Assembly: GCA_965284435.1 (NCBI GenBank)
Contig: OZ260083.1
Location: forward strand, 434,001 to 498,000
DNA: 64,000 nt
Source: CAIYZT01 sp947461435
Lineage (GTDB): Bacteria > Pseudomonadota > Alphaproteobacteria > Rhodobacterales > Rhodobacteraceae
Direction of reading: 5' to 3'
Both the position numbers and the translations under genes were made by a program. Every line of letters starts with the position of its first letter. The first letter of the stretch is position 1. This document shows, in pieces, positions 24,912-35,053 of the stretch. Below the pieces are notes generated by a model. The model saw only the letters and a list, made by a program, of their open reading frames with translations. It was not told where the DNA came from and ran no database searches.

Positions 24912-27900
24912 TCAAGGGATGGTAGCACGCAGGAGGGCCGCCCTCACGATATCGGGATCAAGGGGCATCAGTTGGGCGGTTTTTGTCCACAAGATCGCGG
25001 GGCGGGGCGGGCGTGAAGGGTAAATCTGGCCCAGCAGATGGGCATAGGCGCCCATCTGGCGCAACAGCCCTTCGGGCACCTCGGCCGGGGTGGGGGGGAT
25101 CAGGCGGTTCGATTTGAAATCGATCAGGGTGATTTCGGTCGCGGTCACGATCAACCGGTCGATGGTGCCATAAAACCGGCGGCCGGCATACTCCCCCGTC
25201 AGGGCCACCTCGGCCAAGGCATTTTGGGCGAAGACGGGCGCGAGGGCGGGATTTTGAAGAACCCGGGCGACCTCGGCCAAGGCATCGGCGCGCAGGGGTT
25301 CAGCCTCGATCAGGGCGGCGGCCAGACGGGGCCAATCGGCCGGCGCGGCGCCCGGCAGATGTTCCAGCAACAGATGGATGGCGGTGCCGCGCAGACGCGA
25401 CGCCTCGCCCTCCTCGCTGTCATCCCCCGGCAGCACCTTGGCCCCGCCCAGCGCAGAGGGGGACAAAAGGGGCAGGGGATGGTCAGGGGCGCTGTGCCGG
25501 GCCGTCACCCAGCCCGGCAGCGGATCAGACGGGGATATCGTGGCCAAGGGGGGGTGCGGCGCAGGGGGGGCCGTCTGAGGATCTGGAAAGGCGCCAAAGC
25601 TGTAAACGCGCCCAAGGGGGCCGCTTTCAACCGGATTGAGACGCGACAACCCGCGTTCGACCAGACGGTACCAGCACAGATCCAGCAGGGCCTTGGGCTT
25701 TTTGTCGACCTCCAGCTTTGTCTCGCCCGCTGCCGCGATGATGACCACCGAACGGGCGCGCGTCAGCGCCACGTATAAAAGCCGCAGATTTTCGTCGCGT
25801 TGCTGCTGCTTGCGGGCCTGTGCGCGCCGATCCATCGGCTCGGGGCGGTAACCGGCGGACATGGCCCACATGGGCAATTCATCCTCGGCGGTCATGACGG
25901 TATTGCGTTCCGTTTGGGGACGGTCCGCGCAATCGGGCAGGATCACGATTTCGGATTCCAGCCCCTTGGCCCCATGCACCGTCATGATGCGGATCCGTTC
26001 CCCGGCGGAATCGGTCTGACGTTTGATTTCCAGATCATCATCCTGCAGCCAGATCAAAAAGCCGGTCAAACTGGGCACATCGGCCGTTTCATAATCCAGC
26101 GCCTGTTGCAAAAAGGCGTCGATGCCTTCTTCGGCCTCGTCGCCCAGACGGGTCAACAAGCGGCGGCGGCCATCATGGGCGATCAGAATATGTTCCAACA
26201 GATCGTAGGGGCGCAAGAATTCAGCCCGGTCCCGCAGATCGGACAAAAGGGCAAAGGCCTGAGGGTAGCGTTCGGCCTGATCGCGCAAGGCCGCCCAAAG
26301 ATAGCCGGGGCGCCCATGGGCAAGGCGGTACAGATCGGCCTCGGTCAGGCCGATGAGCGGCGAGCGAAGCGCCTCAGCGAGGGACAGATCATCCTCGGGG
26401 GTGGCAAGAAAGGCGAGGATCGAGGACAGATCCTTGACCGCCATTTCACCGGCAAGCTTCAGCCTGTCCGCCCCGGCGATGGGCAATGCGGCCTGTTTGC
26501 AGGCGCGGATCAGTTCGGAAAACAGCGTGGAGCGGCGTTGCACAAGGATCAGCACATCGCCCGGATGCAGGGGGCGCGGGCCCTGTTTTGTGACGATCTG
26601 CGTGCCGCTGTCCAGCATCTGCCGGATCCGTTCGGCGACCTGTTTGGCAAGCTGCGCCGCATGGTGTTCGGGGGTGATCAGATCGACGGGCTTTTCCCAA
26701 TCCTGATCGCCGTCGACCTTTGCAGGCGGGATATCGGGCCAAAGCTCCACCCGTCCGGGCAGATCATGGCGAAAGGCAGCGTGGAACACGGTATCGCCCA
26801 TGGCACGGGCGAATTCCGGTTCCTGAAACACCGCATCGACAAGGTTCAAGATGGCCGGAGACGAGCGAAACGAATAATCCAGCGAGGTTTTACTGAAAGG
26901 CTTGCCTACGGCGGAAAAATCGGCGTCAAACTTGTCGCGCTTGCGGTCGAAGATGGCAACATTGGCGCCTTGGAAGGAATAGATCGACTGCTTTTTGTCG
27001 CCCACGACAAACAGGGTCCGGTCCCCTTCATGCGACGAGACGCCAGAGGTGAATTCGGCGGACAACGCCTCGATCACGCGCCATTGGGCGGGGCTGGTAT
27101 CTTGCGCTTCGTCGACAAGAATATGTTCGATGCCGCCGTCCAGACGGTACAAGACCCAAGCGGCCACCCCGGGGTTGGACAAAAGACGGGTGGTGAAGGC
27201 AATCAGATCGTCAAAATCAAGCCAGCCCTGCGCCGATTTGCGGGCGGCGTAGAGCGGCAGGAAGGCCGATGCAAACCGGTACAGCGTGGCCGTTTTCTGG
27301 GCCGCTGTCATGGTTGAGCGGCGGGCATGGGCGGTTTCGACCCGCAGCATCAAGGATTCCAGCTGGGGCAGGTGGTTGCTAAGACGCGTGTTGCGCAGAC
27401 CCACCGAGGGAAATTTCGTTAGCTTGGCCGAAAAGGGGTTGGCCGAGGTGGACCCGTACAACATCAGCCGCTCCATCATGTCCAAGGCCGCAAGGCTGGG
27501 CCCCAGTGCGGCGATCTTGGCGACAAGGGGGGCGTTCTTGATATCGGTCTGGCCGCCAAAGGGCAGCGCCTCGGCGAGGGTGGTCAGCAGATCGGCTTCG
27601 TCGCCCTGAAAAACATCGGCCACGACCGCCTCAGGCGTGTCGGCATCGGTCAGATTGAACAGGGCGCGGGCGGCCTCGTTGGTCAGACCCCGGGCCGACC
27701 CAAGGGCGGATACTTCGGCCAAAAGCTTGTCAAAATCAGCGCCGGAATGGATCATGCCAAGATCGGTGACCGCTTGCGGGGCAAGGCCATCGGCCATTTC
27801 CTGCACGATTTCAGCGCGCAACAACCGAGCCGAGCGATCGTCGACCTCTTTGAACTGCGGCGAGACGCCCGCTTCGAGGGGAAAGCGGCGCAAAAGACTG

Positions 27901-28286
27901 GCGCAGAACGAATGGATGGTCTGGATGCGCAAACCGCCGGGGGTTTCGATTGCCCGCGCAAAAAGTCGCCGCGCCTCGGCCAGGGTTTGGGCGCTGTGCG
28001 GGCCTTCCAGGCCCAGATCCGTCAACGACAGATTCAGCTTGTCATCGGGCAGCATGGCCCAAGCGCCCAACCGCTGAAACAGACGGTTTTGCATTTCCGA
28101 GGCCGCCGCCTTTGTGTAGGTCAGGCATAGAATATGCGCCGGATTGACCCCGCGCAGCAAAAGCCGCGCCACACGGTCTGTCAGGACCGAGGTCTTGCCC
28201 GACCCGGCGTTGGCCGAAAGCCAGGTCGACGTGCCGGGATCGGCGGCGGTGACCTGCCGCTGGGTGGCTTCATGCAGGGGCATCAT
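24912..28286 (-). CDS. addA: Double-strand break repair helicase-nuclease AddA
   Basis: 1124 residues of UvrD-like superfamily 1 helicase. It has Walker A SANAGSGKTSVLTDR near residues 24-38, IHSFCASLLRRFPLEAG, the Walker B region ILVDEAQDTSPAQW, a VGDKKQSIYSFQGA motif, MTVHGAKGLE and LYVALTRA. A C-terminal RecB-type nuclease domain includes LIDFKSNR. With AddB it resects double-strand ends for RecA loading, a role like RecBCD. Two adjacent ATG codons occur at 28286 and 28283. The start overlaps addB by 17 bases. Confidence 0.95.
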   Translation of the reverse strand: MMPLHEATQRQVTAADPGTSTWLSANAGSGKTSVLTDRVARLLLRGVNPAHILCLTYTKAAASEMQNRLFQRLGAWAMLPDDKLNLSLTDLGLEGPHSAQTLAEARRLFARAIETPGGLRIQTIHSFCASLLRRFPLEAGVSPQFKEVDDRSARLLRAEIVQEMADGLAPQAVTDLGMIHSGADFDKLLAEVSALGSARGLTNEAARALFNLTDADTPEAVVADVFQGDEADLLTTLAEALPFGGQTDIKNAPLVAKIAALGPSLAALDMMERLMLYGSTSANPFSAKLTKFPSVGLRNTRLSNHLPQLESLMLRVETAHARRSTMTAAQKTATLYRFASAFLPLYAARKSAQGWLDFDDLIAFTTRLLSNPGVAAWVLYRLDGGIEHILVDEAQDTSPAQWRVIEALSAEFTSGVSSHEGDRTLFVVGDKKQSIYSFQGANVAIFDRKRDKFDADFSAVGKPFSKTSLDYSFRSSPAILNLVDAVFQEPEFARAMGDTVFHAAFRHDLPGRVELWPDIPPAKVDGDQDWEKPVDLITPEHHAAQLAKQVAERIRQMLDSGTQIVTKQGPRPLHPGDVLILVQRRSTLFSELIRACKQAALPIAGADRLKLAGEMAVKDLSSILAFLATPEDDLSLAEALRSPLIGLTEADLYRLAHGRPGYLWAALRDQAERYPQAFALLSDLRDRAEFLRPYDLLEHILIAHDGRRRLLTRLGDEAEEGIDAFLQQALDYETADVPSLTGFLIWLQDDDLEIKRQTDSAGERIRIMTVHGAKGLESEIVILPDCADRPQTERNTVMTAEDELPMWAMSAGYRPEPMDRRAQARKQQQRDENLRLLYVALTRARSVVIIAAAGETKLEVDKKPKALLDLCWYRLVERGLSRLNPVESGPLGRVYSFGAFPDPQTAPPAPHPPLATISPSDPLPGWVTARHSAPDHPLPLLSPSALGGAKVLPGDDSEEGEASRLRGTAIHLLLEHLPGAAPADWPRLAAALIEAEPLRADALAEVARVLQNPALAPVFAQNALAEVALTGEYAGRRFYGTIDRLIVTATEITLIDFKSNRLIPPTPAEVPEGLLRQMGAYAHLLGQIYPSRPPRPAILWTKTAQLMPLDPDIVRAALLRATIP

Positions 28287-31239
28287 CGCCCCCTACGTCG
28301 GCGGGCACGGCCGTGTCGGACATCTGCCATTCCCCAAAGCGCGCGAGGTGATCGAAATCGCGATCTTCTTCGTCGCGCTGCAGGGCACGGCGCGAGATAT
28401 AGCCGGTCTCTTGCCGGGCATATTGCGCGATCAGATGATGGAATTTCGCATAAACCTCGCGCAGCTTTTCCGGCGTAATTTCCATCTCTTGGGGTGCATC
28501 CGGGGCTTTCAGGCCGACGTATTGGGTGCGGGCAACCTCGGCCATGCCCAGATCGTCGAAGGCGCCGTTTTCGGCCATCATGGCCGTCAAAAGCAGCTGT
28601 TTTTCAAAGGCGTCCTGCGCCTTGGGTGTCGGCGCGGCGCCGGTCTTGTAGTCAATCAATTCCACCCGGCCGTCGGGCAGGACATCGGCACGGTCAAGAC
28701 GGCCGTGCAGGGTAAAATCGGGGTTCGAGAACCGCATTTCACCTTGCGCTTCAAGGGCCTGGGGTGTGCCCTCCCGCTCTGCCTCGGCGGCGATGATGCG
28801 GTCTGCCACGGTGGCCATGCGCGCATACCATAGCAATCGTTCGGTTGGAAAATCAACGGATTGGGCCAGCAAGGTCTGGGTCAGGGCCAAAAGACGTTTT
28901 TCGGCGTCTGGCGGGGTTTCGTTTTCGGGGGTGCCGCGCACAAATGCCTCCATCACCGCGTGCAGAACGACGCCGCGGTCGCGCGCATCGGGCGAGGCGT
29001 GGAGCGGATCGAGTTTGGACAGGCGCAGAACCTTGCTGGCATAGATCGCATAGGGATCGCGGATCAGATCGCGGATGCGGGTGATGGACAGCCGGTTGGG
29101 GCGGGCCGTCACGGGCGGGCGCGGGGCGGGGCGGGGCGCGCGGTGCAGCGCCGGGTCAAGCCGATGGGCCGCGGTGGGCGCAGCGGCGCGCGCGGCGAGC
29201 CTGCGCCAGTCATCCCCGCGCTGCACCATCAAATCCAGCGCGGCCTTGCCGCCTTGATCTTCAAGACCAGACAAAAGGTTGGTCAACCGGTTGAGCCAGC
29301 GCGAGGGAACCGTTTCGGCATCAGAGTCGCGCCGCGCGCGGGTGATAATCACCTCGGGCGCGCCGGCGGCCTGTTGGTAATCGTGCGCGGCCAGCCCGAT
29401 TTGACGTTCGGGCAGCAAAAGCCCCGCCTGCTGCCGCATCTTGCGGTTCATCCAAGGGTCTGGCGGGGATTGGCGGGGCCAGATCCCTTCGTTCAAGCCG
29501 GACAGGATCACCCGGACCGCACCGGTTTCGCGCGCCTCGCGCGGGCCAAGGATGGTGATCATGGGGTGGACGGCAAGGGTTTCGCGGCCATCCTTGCCAA
29601 GCTGATGGATCAAGGTATCGAACAGGCGCAGATAATCGGACGGGCTGACGGGCGCGCCATGCGCGGCCTCGTCCGCCAAGGCGGCAAACAGGGCGCGGGC
29701 ATTGATGCCGGCTTCTTTCAACCAAAGCTCTCCGGTGCCATCGGGCGCAGTGCCGCGCGCAAAGGATTCCGCCAAGGCCAGATGGTGCGCCTGTGCCTGC
29801 GCCAAGGGCGTTTGCGCTGGCAAAGCCACGGTGTGCAGGCAGGCGGCCAAGGCCGCGGCCCATGGGCCCGCAAAGGGATCCGCCTGCGCCGCGGCCCAAA
29901 GGGCGAGGCTTTCGGCGGTGGGAAAGGCCGGGCCATTCTTGCGCAGCGACAATTCAAGCTCTCGCGTCAGGCGCAAGTGATCGCCGCGCCGATGAGCGCT
30001 GTGGCACAGCGGATGCTTCAGCAAGATCAAAAGCGCGTCGGACGTCAGGCGCGTGGTCATCATCCGCGCGATGTGGCGCAAAAAACGCCCCGGGGGGGAC
30101 AGGGCCAAAGGATGGCCTGCCGCGTCATCGGGCCGAATTCCCCATTGGCCGAGCGCGGCGGTGACGCGGCGGCCCAGAGCGCGGTCGGGGGTGATCAGGG
30201 CTGTGGGAAGGCCGCGTTCGGCGCTGTCGCGCAAGATGAGGGCAATGGTGGCGGCTTCTTCCTGCGGGGTTTCGGCCTGAACGAGGGTGACGCCCTGCAT
30301 CGCGCCCGCCAGACCGTGCAAATGCTGGCCCTCTGTCAGCCATTGATCTGTCACCGGGGCCGGACGAAGCGACAAGGACAAGACAGCATTGCGCGCGGCA
30401 TCGGGCGCGGGTTCAAGGTGCCACGGCGCCACATCGGCCGGGGTCTTGCCCAAAGCCTCGATCAATCGGCGAATGCGGAACTGGGGGTGATCTTCGGCGG
30501 TAAGGGCATCTTTCATCGCCGCCCACACCGGGCCGGGCATAGAGGTGTCAAAGCCCGGCAGAACCAGCGCGCCTTGGGGCAACCGGGCCACGGCCAGCAT
30601 CAGCCGCAGCGTCGGGCCGCGCGATCCGGTGGAACCGGCGACGATCACCGGGCCAGAGGGCGGCTGCTGGGCCCAGCGCGCCGCCAGACGATCCGCCGCA
30701 AGGCGTTGGCGGGCGGCGGGATCTGTGGCGCCGTCATGGGCGAAAAAGGGCGTGATGATGGACAAGAAGGTTTGCGTGCGCTGCCAATAATCAGCGAATT
30801 GATCCATCGGCAGGGCGGCAATGGTATCAGGGCTGACCCCTTCGGCCTGCATTTCATCCATCAGATCCGACAGCGTGGCGGCCAGATCAAAGGCGGCGGA
30901 TTTGGGGGCAAGACTGCCATCTTTTTCAAGCAGGCCCTGAACGAGTTGCCCCAGCATCAACAGGCGGCGCAGGCGCGGTTCTGGCGGGGGAAGATCGGCA
31001 AGGATCGGGTCCTGGTCCAGTTCCGTCACAAGGACAAGACGGGGCAGCAGGCGTGCGCCTTGGGCGGTCAGCGCCTCGGTGACGCGGCGGCGCATGCGTT
31101 CAGAGTTCAGATAAACGGTGGTCTGTGCCAGCGTTTCGGGCGCAGAGTCCTCCATGCGCGCCAAAAGGCCTTGCGCGAAAAAATGGGCGAAATCCAAGCC
31201 CGGGGGCAGGTGAAACAGGCCGAACCGGGGCTTTGTCAC
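28270..31239 (-). CDS. addB: Double-strand break repair protein AddB
   Basis: About 989 residues of the alphaproteobacterial AddB type. It starts VTKPRFGLFHLPPGLDFAHFF and ends in a PD-(D/E)XK nuclease domain with RVELIDYKTG. An inactivated helicase-like core with MITILGPREARETG and VILSGLNEGIWP lies in the middle. I see no obvious set of four cysteines for the Fe-S cluster found in B. subtilis AddB. The start is GTG at 31239, which overlaps the murU stop (GTGA); no ATG fits the N-terminus. It is paired with addA downstream. Confidence 0.93.
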   Translation of the reverse strand: MTKPRFGLFHLPPGLDFAHFFAQGLLARMEDSAPETLAQTTVYLNSERMRRRVTEALTAQGARLLPRLVLVTELDQDPILADLPPPEPRLRRLLMLGQLVQGLLEKDGSLAPKSAAFDLAATLSDLMDEMQAEGVSPDTIAALPMDQFADYWQRTQTFLSIITPFFAHDGATDPAARQRLAADRLAARWAQQPPSGPVIVAGSTGSRGPTLRLMLAVARLPQGALVLPGFDTSMPGPVWAAMKDALTAEDHPQFRIRRLIEALGKTPADVAPWHLEPAPDAARNAVLSLSLRPAPVTDQWLTEGQHLHGLAGAMQGVTLVQAETPQEEAATIALILRDSAERGLPTALITPDRALGRRVTAALGQWGIRPDDAAGHPLALSPPGRFLRHIARMMTTRLTSDALLILLKHPLCHSAHRRGDHLRLTRELELSLRKNGPAFPTAESLALWAAAQADPFAGPWAAALAACLHTVALPAQTPLAQAQAHHLALAESFARGTAPDGTGELWLKEAGINARALFAALADEAAHGAPVSPSDYLRLFDTLIHQLGKDGRETLAVHPMITILGPREARETGAVRVILSGLNEGIWPRQSPPDPWMNRKMRQQAGLLLPERQIGLAAHDYQQAAGAPEVIITRARRDSDAETVPSRWLNRLTNLLSGLEDQGGKAALDLMVQRGDDWRRLAARAAAPTAAHRLDPALHRAPRPAPRPPVTARPNRLSITRIRDLIRDPYAIYASKVLRLSKLDPLHASPDARDRGVVLHAVMEAFVRGTPENETPPDAEKRLLALTQTLLAQSVDFPTERLLWYARMATVADRIIAAEAEREGTPQALEAQGEMRFSNPDFTLHGRLDRADVLPDGRVELIDYKTGAAPTPKAQDAFEKQLLLTAMMAENGAFDDLGMAEVARTQYVGLKAPDAPQEMEITPEKLREVYAKFHHLIAQYARQETGYISRRALQRDEEDRDFDHLARFGEWQMSDTAVPADVGGDDAPA

Positions 31240-31925
31240 TGGGAACCTCTTAGCAACGCCTCGGCCAAGGGGATGCTGCCGGGGTGGCCAACGTCGCACC
31301 ATCCGCCCTTGTGGCGCAAGCCGAAAAGGCGCTGGCCCAAGATCATCCTGTCCCACAGCAGGTTCAGCGAAAAGATGGGCTGCGCGACATCGGCCAAGGC
31401 ATCGGTTTTCAAGATCTGGGCGCCAAGATAGACATCACCCGGCTGCCCATGGGCGCGGCCCAAGTGGCCCGCCGGATCCGTCAGAAAATCACCCGATCCC
31501 AGATGGCCGGTGGCCTGCGCTGCGGGCAGGGTCAAAAGCAGACCGTCCATCCGGGACGGATCCCACGACGCGGCCAATTGGGCCAAGGGGTTCAACCCGG
31601 TCCAGATCACATCGCAATTCAGGATCATGACCGCGCCGGGGCCGAGCAGCGGCAGCGCGGCGCGCAGGCCGCCGCCGGTTTCCAACAAGACCGGTTCGTG
31701 ACTGATCTGAACGGATTGACCGGCCAGATGGCGTTCGATCTGCGCGGCACGGTAATGGGTATTCACCACGATGGGCCCACAATCGGCGCTGCGGGCCAAA
31801 GCCAGCGCATGATCCAGCAGCGGGCGGCCCGCGACCGGGATCATCGGTTTGGGCCGATCCTCTGTCAGCGGGCGCATTCGGGTGCCCAGACCGGCCGCAA
31901 ACAGCATCAACGGAAATCTTGTCAT
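31236..31925 (-). CDS. murU: N-acetylmuramate alpha-1-phosphate uridylyltransferase (MurU)
   Basis: 229 residues of a sugar-nucleotide transferase with the pyrophosphorylase signature LFAAGLGTRMRPLTEDRPKPMIPV and a metal-binding NCDVIW. With AmgK it forms the recycling branch that converts N-acetylmuramic acid to UDP-MurNAc while bypassing de novo MurA/MurB synthesis, a route that can confer fosfomycin tolerance. The ATG at 31925 overlaps the amgK stop. A generic nucleotidyltransferase role is possible, but the amgK neighbour makes MurU likely. Confidence 0.86.
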   Translation of the reverse strand: MTRFPLMLFAAGLGTRMRPLTEDRPKPMIPVAGRPLLDHALALARSADCGPIVVNTHYRAAQIERHLAGQSVQISHEPVLLETGGGLRAALPLLGPGAVMILNCDVIWTGLNPLAQLAASWDPSRMDGLLLTLPAAQATGHLGSGDFLTDPAGHLGRAHGQPGDVYLGAQILKTDALADVAQPIFSLNLLWDRMILGQRLFGLRHKGGWCDVGHPGSIPLAEALLRGSQ

Positions 31926-32902
31926 GGCAGGTCCAGCGGTGACAGGGATGGCGGCGGGGGCAAGAAGGCGCAGGCCGCGCGCAGATCTGTCAGGGCCGGA
32001 TGCGACAGGTTGCGCTGCAAAGAGTGCCACACGCGGGGCATCATCGGCAGATAGCGGGGCTTTCCGTTCTGGGCGAGACGGGCAAAAATGCCCAAGATTC
32101 GCAGCGCCCGTTGCGCGCCAAGCGTGGCATATCTGGCCCTGAAATTGGCCTGATCAAGGCCCAAGGCAGCCGCATAGCGCGTTATCATGCCGATTTCCGT
32201 TGTGGGGCTGACATCGCGGCGGGCATCTTGAAGCAACGAGACAAGATCATACCCCGGCTGCCCCAGTTGCCCCAGTTGAAAATCAAGCAGACCAACCTGC
32301 CGCAGGCCCGACCGGTCGGGCAGCAAGATCAGATTCTCTGCGTGAAAATCACGGTGAATGAAGATGCGGGGCCCTTCGGCATGGCGCTGCAAGGCAAGGG
32401 TCAGCGTTTGGACAAGATGATCAGGGTCAGCGTGGCCCGGCAGGGGACGTGCGGGATGGCTTGCGGCGAGGCTGGCGGCCTGCGCCCAATCTTGGGCGGT
32501 CAGGTTCGGCACATCTGGCGGCAGCGGCGCATGGGCCAGATGCACCAGTACATCCGTGGCGGCCGTATAAAGAGCGTGTTCTTGGCCCGGGTCTTGGTCA
32601 ACAAGCTTGGCAAAAACGCCGTCACCGAAATCTTCCAAAAGAAGAAATCCCTGTGTCAGGTCTTGGGCCAGCAGGGCGGGCGCAGACAGGCCAAGGGCCG
32701 ACAGATAGCTGGCGATCTTCAGGAAATCAGCGGGATCATCGCCCTTGCCGGGGGGGGCATCCATCAAGATGGCGCTGGCATGGCCCAAGGTCAGCCGATG
32801 ATAGCTGCGGTCAGAGGCATCGCCTGCCAAGGGGCAGCGACCGGCCGCCGACCATCCGGCAGCTTGCACGAAGCGGTCCAGAAGGATGGGGCGATCAGCC
32901 AT
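31922..32902 (-). CDS. amgK: N-acetylmuramate/N-acetylglucosamine kinase (AmgK)
   Basis: 326 residues of the aminoglycoside-phosphotransferase fold. The catalytic loop IHRDFHAENLIL and the metal-binding LLDFQLGQ are intact, and GDASDRSYHRL forms the nucleotide loop. AmgK phosphorylates the anomeric carbon of MurNAc or GlcNAc in peptidoglycan recycling. It sits between tsaE and murU with four- and eight-base overlaps, the standard alphaproteobacterial order. Confidence 0.88.
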   Translation of the reverse strand: MADRPILLDRFVQAAGWSAAGRCPLAGDASDRSYHRLTLGHASAILMDAPPGKGDDPADFLKIASYLSALGLSAPALLAQDLTQGFLLLEDFGDGVFAKLVDQDPGQEHALYTAATDVLVHLAHAPLPPDVPNLTAQDWAQAASLAASHPARPLPGHADPDHLVQTLTLALQRHAEGPRIFIHRDFHAENLILLPDRSGLRQVGLLDFQLGQLGQPGYDLVSLLQDARRDVSPTTEIGMITRYAAALGLDQANFRARYATLGAQRALRILGIFARLAQNGKPRYLPMMPRVWHSLQRNLSHPALTDLRAACAFLPPPPSLSPLDLP

Positions 32903-33356
32903 CCGTCAGGCCTTTGGACAGCGCGGGGTTGGCACCCGTCAGGGTGACAGTACGGCCCTCGGCCCGGCTGGCGAAGGTCAGATGCAGGGCGTCCAACGGC
33001 GCCATTTCGCCCAGACGGTCGGGCCATTCGATCAGGCAAATGGCGTGGCCGATGGCCTGATCCAGACCCAGTTCCGCCACCTCATCAGGATGGGTCAGGC
33101 GGTACAGATCGGCATGCCAAATCTCTTCATCAGGGCTTTCATAGGTTTGCACCAGCGTGAAGGTTGGTGACGGAATATCCCCAAGATAACCCAAGCGGTG
33201 ACGGATAAAGGCGCGGGCGAAATGGGATTTTCCGGCGCCAATCGGGCCAGACAGCAACAGGCAGGCGCCCGGCGCGACAAGATCGGCCATCCGCTCGGCA
33301 AAGCCGGTGGTTGCGTCAGGATCGGGCAGAAACAAGGACAGAGGCGCGTCATTCAT
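32895..33356 (-). CDS. tsaE: tRNA threonylcarbamoyladenosine biosynthesis ATPase TsaE
   Basis: 153 residues with P-loop SGPIGAGKSHFARAF, the PSPTFTLVQTYE segment, HADLYRL and the C-terminal LIEWPDRLGE. TsaE works with TsaB and TsaD in forming t6A37 in ANN-decoding tRNAs; tsaD is at 46466-47563. It is the first gene of the tsaE-amgK-murU-addB-addA-trxA chain and lies 59 bases downstream of the divL-like gene on the same strand. Confidence 0.93.
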   Translation of the reverse strand: MNDAPLSLFLPDPDATTGFAERMADLVAPGACLLLSGPIGAGKSHFARAFIRHRLGYLGDIPSPTFTLVQTYESPDEEIWHADLYRLTHPDEVAELGLDQAIGHAICLIEWPDRLGEMAPLDALHLTFASRAEGRTVTLTGANPALSKGLTDG

Positions 33357-33415
33357 GGCGGCAATCTGCCCTGATGGGGCGGTGATCGCAAGCCTTTGGC
33401 ACCGGGGCCCGGTGG

Positions 33416-35002
33416 TCAGGCGATCCGGGGAATGGCGGGCAGCGCGGCCTGATCAAAGGTCAAGGTCGGCACCGTGGCGGGCGCGAGGTGAAAGGCAATC
33501 ATGGTGCCCCCGGCCGGCAGGGGCGTCATGCGGCAGTCGACAAGGCGCCCGTCGGGCATGCGTATCTCTGCGGACCATCTGACACGGTCGCCATGATTGG
33601 TGACAAAGGTTTCGATTTGGGGCCAAAGCGGGCTGGCCGCCGAATGTTCACGCCAATAGGTGCACAGCGAAAACACAGGCGCCTCTGCAAGAATTTCAGA
33701 CGGATCATGCCCCCACAGCGCGGTGTAGGCCGTGTTGGTCATGACAAGCTGCCCTTCGGCCGAAAAGACCGCGATGGCATGGCCCAATTCATCCAGCACG
33801 GATTGGCCCAATTCCAGATCGGCCTTGTAGCGCCGCGTGCGCATCATTTCGGTCGAGATGTCTTCGATGATCAAGGCCAGGCCGCCATTGGGGTGGGGTC
33901 TGCCGATCACATGATAGGTCTGACCACTTGGCAGGATCCATGTCTCTTCATAAAGACCGGTGGAGGCTGCCCTTTCCATGTCGAGCAGCTGTTTGCGCCA
34001 ATTGCGATAATCCTTGGGTTCGGGGATCATGTTGCGATCGCGCATGGCATCCAGAACGGCCATCAATGACGGGCGCGATGCCAGAAAATCAATCGGCAAT
34101 TCCGTAAGGTCAAGAAGCGCGGGGTTGAACAATTGCAGTTTGCGGGAATTGTCAAAGATGGCCAATCCGACCTGCAATTGGGCGAAGGTCTTGGTCAGGG
34201 TTTGCATGAAATCCCGCAGGGCCGTTTCGGCGGCAACCGTTGTGTCCGCCGGAAGGCCGAAGCAAAATCTGCCTTCCCCATCGGGAAAGGCCAGAAGGTC
34301 GAACCAGCCGATTTTTCCATCAGCATATTGAACCTTTTGGCGCTGGCCCGCCCCGACATGTGAGCCTGCCACTGTTTCGAACAGGGATGGCAGGGGCCAC
34401 GAAATCTCACGCGGGACGCCCGTCAGGGCGTGGACGGCGGCCATATAACTGGGGTTGGCCCAAAAAACCTCTCCACTTTTGGATTGGCGCCAGATCAGGA
34501 CCGGGATTTTGGCCAGCAGGCCCCGCAGCATCGCCAGTTCGTCGGTCTGGGCCCGGTAGGTCAGCGGATCATGGACCTGAGGTTTGTTGTCAGCCCCTGG
34601 ATCGCTGAGCGTGATGCGGGTCAAACCGCCGCGCAATTCGGCGATCATCACGATGGAATCGCCATGAATGGGATCGGAAACAAGAGACACAACCCCCTCT
34701 TGCGGCAGCCGAAGCAGGGCGGAACTGACATCGGCAAACCGCGTGCTGAGATAGGTCATCAATTGCGTCCACACCGGGGTGCGCGTGGGGTGCGAGGCGA
34801 ACAAGGCCCGGGCAGAGGGCGACGAATCCACCAAGATTTCGCCATCGAACAAGAACACCGCCTCTTCCGCCCGACCAAAGGCCGCATCGCCCAAGGACTG
34901 TTTGGAACGGGCGGGAAGAAAATGGATGATCAGCACACCAAGCAGGGCGGTGACGCAAGACGTCAGCACAAGCCCCAGCCCCAGAAGCCAATCAGAATCC
35001 AT
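33416..35002 (-). CDS. divL: DivL-like PAS-domain protein without a kinase domain
   Basis: 528 residues. One N-terminal membrane helix (LLGLGLVLTSCVTALLGVLII, residues about 7-27, abridged) is followed by several PAS-type domains, roughly 150-260, 285-395 and 405-510. The last two contain AIFDNSRKLQLFNPALLDL and AVFSAEGQLVMTNTAYTALW. No histidine-phosphotransfer H-box and no HATPase motifs are present. In R. capsulatus the PAS protein DivL, which affects CtrA and gene-transfer-agent production, likewise lacks a kinase module, and divL commonly sits beside tsaE. I infer DivL from these two facts. A CtrA-type box lies just upstream. Confidence 0.68.
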   Translation of the reverse strand: MDSDWLLGLGLVLTSCVTALLGVLIIHFLPARSKQSLGDAAFGRAEEAVFLFDGEILVDSSPSARALFASHPTRTPVWTQLMTYLSTRFADVSSALLRLPQEGVVSLVSDPIHGDSIVMIAELRGGLTRITLSDPGADNKPQVHDPLTYRAQTDELAMLRGLLAKIPVLIWRQSKSGEVFWANPSYMAAVHALTGVPREISWPLPSLFETVAGSHVGAGQRQKVQYADGKIGWFDLLAFPDGEGRFCFGLPADTTVAAETALRDFMQTLTKTFAQLQVGLAIFDNSRKLQLFNPALLDLTELPIDFLASRPSLMAVLDAMRDRNMIPEPKDYRNWRKQLLDMERAASTGLYEETWILPSGQTYHVIGRPHPNGGLALIIEDISTEMMRTRRYKADLELGQSVLDELGHAIAVFSAEGQLVMTNTAYTALWGHDPSEILAEAPVFSLCTYWREHSAASPLWPQIETFVTNHGDRVRWSAEIRMPDGRLVDCRMTPLPAGGTMIAFHLAPATVPTLTFDQAALPAIPRIA

Positions 35003-35053
35003 TGTATACCTTCGAATAGGTCACTTATCCCTTTGAGAATGGCCGCCGAAGCC

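Noticed and set aside
28270..31239. Fe-S cluster in AddB
   Set aside because: The four cysteines used in B. subtilis AddB are not evident; alphaproteobacterial AddB is treated as lacking it.
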